A model generated the notes under the pieces. It was not told where the DNA came from and ran no database searches. It saw only the letters and a list, made by a program, of their open reading frames with translations. Shown one piece after another: positions 60,620 through 64,000 of a stretch of 64,000 nt of DNA; position 1 is the stretch's first letter, and each line of letters starts with the position of its first letter. Location of the stretch: the NCBI GenBank assembly GCA_004154925.1, contig QJNS01000338.1, positions 1 to 64,000 on the forward strand, in the 5' to 3' direction. This DNA comes from Monosporascus cannonballus. Lineage: Eukaryota > Ascomycota > Sordariomycetes > Xylariales. Position numbers and translations under genes: made by a program.

Positions 60620-61011
60620 TATAACGGCTTAACGGTTTAATTAATTATTAAACCTTAAGTCGATAAATTTATGTTAACAAAAATATCGTAAAAATCTGAG
60701 CAATAAATACAATAACGTATTATATTTCTTAATACCTTGTTATTATAAACGATTAATATTAATAAATGATACAAACTAAAATTATCTAAACTATGGAATT
60801 AATAAACGTATATATCCGATTCCTATTAGCTGGATCACCACCAGTAAATTAATGATCCGGCTCACTGGCTTACCACCAGTAAGTTGGTGATCCGGCTTAC
60901 TAGCTCACTACCAGTGAGTTGGTGATCCATCACGTGACCCGCCCCACCGCGCACTTGTGGTTGGATCATAACAGACCGTTTCTGGAGACCGTGGCTCGTT
61001 GAGCCATGACA
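60620..61011 (-). repeat. 5' LTR of Ty3/gypsy copy F
   Basis: 392 bp. It is 35 bases longer than its partner because the variable part (60,828-60,930) has three units of the 36-bp ACCACCAGTAAGTTGGTGAT-type repeat in place of two. Confidence 0.9.
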
Positions 61012-61130
61012 CTCGGCATTTTCTAAATAATCTCTTATTACCGGCTTAAACTAATTTGAAGCATTTTTTGTAAGAAAAGTTATTATAGCAAGAATTCTAT
61101 TTGCGGGTTCGTCTAGATTCTCAAAATAGA
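61012..61130 (-). mobile_element. Ty3/gypsy copy E, continuation of gag
   Basis: It resembles 3,885-4,000 in copy A (gag) and follows on from 54,317 once copy F is removed. It ends where copy G begins. Confidence 0.6.
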
Positions 61131-61512
61131 TGTGACGGCTTTGGCGGTTTAACCAACTATTAAACCTTAAGTCGACGGGTTTATGTTGGCAGAAGTATCG
61201 TGGGAATCTGAGTAATAAATATAGTAATATGTTACGTCTTTTAATAGCTGGTTATTATAAACGATTAGTATTAATAAGTATTACAAGTTAAAGCTATTTA
61301 AACTATGGAAATAATAAGCATATATATCTTATTTTTATTTACTGATTTATCTTTATTTAACCGTACTTAATGAATTTTTGCTGAACGGTTGCTTAATGCT
61401 GATTAATTGTGCTTAGCAGATTTTTGCTAAGCATTTGTTACGTGACTCAAAAGGTGGTCCGTATTATTTTCGTTGACCGTTTTTGGAAGCCGAAGCCTGT
61501 CAGGTCGTAATA
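61131..61512 (-). repeat. 3' LTR of Ty3/gypsy copy G
   Basis: It starts TGTGACGGCTTTGGCGG, the least mutated start of the family, and ends GTCGTAATA. The variable part (about 61,350-61,440) is different again, with GCTTAGCA/TGCTAAGC inverted repeats. Confidence 0.85.
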
Positions 61513-64000
61513 CGATTTCCTATTTCCTCAAATTTTGCTTTTAAGATTTTTATTTTTCTTGGTAAATGTTACCGGTTTTTTACGATATCGGGTTGCATTA
61601 TTAAAAATTAGCGTTAAGTTTCATTTATTATTTATCGGCAAACCCTACTTTTTATTTTCGACGATTTTAGCTTTGAAATTATGCCGTATTTCTTATATTT
61701 TTTCAAAAGTTGAAAATGCGAAATAATAAAAAACATTTTTAAATATAAAGTTTACGTTAAACGTAAATATTTTTATAATAGGATTAATGTTTTTTTTATT
61801 CCTTGGAAAATATTTGCGTTAAAAATTAACGCTTAGAACGAAAGGAGGTTCTTATAAAGAAACGTTTTTTGGAATTGCAAAAACGTTATTAATAAAAAAT
61901 AAACGAAATTATTACGCGCTTAATTCGTTTTCAAAAACAAAAAGTTTTTTTTCGTTCGAAAAGGATAAAAATGGTATAATAGGAATTATAATCGTTTGAA
62001 GAGCTGGAGGAGCAAAAACGCCAAAAGCAGGCTATCGCCGAGACTTCCATAGCCGCCTTAGTTTTTTCCGCTGGTCCCGTAAATTAGTTTAGTATCAGTA
62101 ATACCGATTGGTCCGTTAAAAATATTAATTGGGATGCGATTATTTTTAGCGGTTCTGCTGTTACTAGTAAAAAATTTTTTAATGAATGCTAAGCGCCAAT
62201 AAGATTTTTAGCAAGTTCCTAGATATTTTCGAAATTTAGATATTTTTTTTACTTAATTAAATATTAAGTAAATCTGTTTTATTTTCGTATATCAAGTATT
62301 TTTTCCATTTCGTATATCTATGTATCTTTTATTTTTACATTATTTTATACCGTATATACTTTAATTATATTTGCTGTTAATTTAAATAAAAAAATATAAA
62401 AAATTAAATAAAGTTTGATTTTAAGTAAAAGTTTTAATTAATAATTATTTTTAAGATTTTTTTAATAATTTTGTAGAAATTTAGATACTTGAAATTAAGT
62501 TTTTTGTTAAGTTATTTTATTTAAATATTTTTAATGGCGAAAAAAACTATTTCCCCTTTTTTACAGGTTAATTTTTTCAATCTTTTCTGGTTATAATACT
62601 TATTTATGTAATTCCGTACGAATTTTTATTTTATTTTTATTTTTTAATATAACTATCGTAACTGTTTTAATGTAAAAATTATTTTTATATTAATCGGATT
62701 ATTATTACGTACTTTTTTGTAAATATTTGAAATAAAATTAAAATTTACGTTTAAAATATTATTTTAATATTTTCGTAATAACTGGTATTATAAGCCAATT
62801 ATGCGGTTGGTAATTTTTTAACTTAATTATTTTATTCGTAATTAATATAATATCGTAAATAAGTTTCCAAAATTTTATTTGTTCGTTTTATCTATTTATT
62901 TGTTTATAGTTTAAATACGTTAGATAATTTGTGGTTTAGGCCGATTTATGTTATAAAGCTTTGCCAAAATTTAAATGTAAATATTGATCTTTTATTTAAA
63001 ATATTTTTTATTAATAATTCGTATATTTTGAAAATGTATTTAAAAAAATATATGTTAATTATTCGGCGTTTATATCCTTATAATATAGTAAAAAATAGGA
63101 AAATTTCGTAAATCGGTTAACGACTACGAAAATATTATCGTAAAATATTCCCGTAATTAAATCTTTTGATATAAAAAGCCTAATAATAAAATAAAATATA
63201 ATTAAATACTATAGTTATTTTGCGACTAATAATAATTGTAGTTTTTCGTATAATTTATATCGTCGAACCTTTGCTTTGGTACAAATATCGTATTATCGTA
63301 TAACTAATGTTTATATATTTTTCGTATTAAATCCTTTTAATATTTGTTTGGAATTTATATCTTATCTGTTTTTTTATTTTTTAAAAAGCCGTTATTATAT
63401 TACTGGATTTTTTGGCATATATTAAATAGTATTATTCGAATTATCGTAATTTATTATAATCGTAAATATCTTTTTATAATAATATTTAAAATTATATAAT
63501 TAATTTTAATTTATTTTTTTCAAGGTTTAATTATTTATTTAAAGCATTTGTTTTATCGTTTTCTATTCTTTTTTTATAAATAATAACGAAATCGAAATCC
63601 GCCAATTTTTCTGCATATCTTAATTATCGTCCTATAAATTTTCTGGTTGTAATAAATCGGGTAAAATTTTGATAATCCGTATAAACCTTAATTTGATGCA
63701 AATTTCCCTTTAGGAAATACCTAAATTTTCGAAATGCCATAATAATGGCCATATACTTTTTATTTGGAGTACCGTAATTAAATTCGGTTTTTTTTTTAAT
63801 TTATACGAAAAAAAATAATAGCGTGCAATTTGCCTTAATTATTTCGTTATCCGATTATTACGCTTAACGCGTAATTCGAAATATCGGTTTTTAATTTAAC
63901 GGGGCGGTTTAGATTATATATAGTTAATACTGGCTTATTAATAATCGCATCCTTAATATTTTGAAATATTTTTTCCGTATTTGGCATCTATTTCAATTTT
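61513..64000 (-). mobile_element. Ty3/gypsy copy G internal 3' part, truncated by window edge
   Basis: Collinear with 54,675-57,200 of copy F and 16,573-19,080 of copy C. RIPed; open frames at 61,535-61,726 and 62,929-63,111 are chance. Confidence 0.85.

Larger units (their letters stand above)
54318..61011 (-). mobile_element. Complete Ty3/gypsy copy F (6.69 kb) with both LTRs, RIP-degraded
   Basis: The 3' LTR is 54,318-54,674, the internal region 54,675-60,619 and the 5' LTR 60,620-61,011. The 5-bp flanks are TTCGG (54,313-54,317) and CTCGG (61,012-61,016), a target duplication differing by one C/T change as expected after RIP. The surrounding sequence on both sides is gypsy gag of copy E, so this is a nested insertion. 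The interior is collinear with copies A, C and G. No frame is intact. Confidence 0.9.

Overview
The window looks like nuclear DNA of a filamentous ascomycete (Pezizomycotina). About three quarters is AT-rich repeat DNA in which TpA is everywhere and CpA/TpG are scarce on both strands, as expected after repeat-induced point mutation (RIP). Short islands of normal base composition sit between these blocks. Island genes have short fungal introns with GT..AG ends and CTAAC-type branch points. I cannot name the species.

Layout. 1-5,980: RIP-killed Ty3/gypsy elements, one inserted into another. 6,541-9,813: island 1, a broken GDSL/SGNH hydrolase gene with a 17-bp minisatellite. 9,816-11,377: a TA-flanked inverted-repeat transposon carrying an unmutated solo LTR. 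11,378-14,818: island 2, a secreted-protein gene with one nonsense codon, a 162-bp dispersed repeat and a wrecked 2OG-Fe(II) dioxygenase gene. 14,821-25,236: RIPed pogo-like transposase, gypsy and unassigned repeat, with another solo LTR. 25,237-29,288: island 3, an intact APH-type phosphotransferase gene whose intron holds a second copy of the 162-bp repeat, then a foldback element and a cluster of CACGTG sites. 29,289-45,347: a Ty1/copia element, a near-complete Ty3/gypsy element with both LTRs, unassigned RIPed DNA and a miniature LTR-like element split by a solo LTR. 45,350-48,360: island 4, an intact four-exon seven-helix membrane protein gene and a nested hairpin. 48,361-64,000: a complete but dead Fot1/pogo element and nested Ty3/gypsy elements, one complete with both LTRs and a 5-bp target duplication.

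Only two genes look functional: the phosphotransferase (25,968-27,086) and the seven-helix protein (46,470-47,667). Three others are pseudogenes, and several of their lesions are C-to-T type nonsense codons near RIPed blocks. The island genes do not form an evident pathway. The window is best read as a two-compartment genome region in which transposons are inactivated by RIP, short elements (under about 400 bp) escape it, and island genes decay. Coordinates of repeat borders were set by eye; borders inside RIPed DNA may be off by tens of bases.
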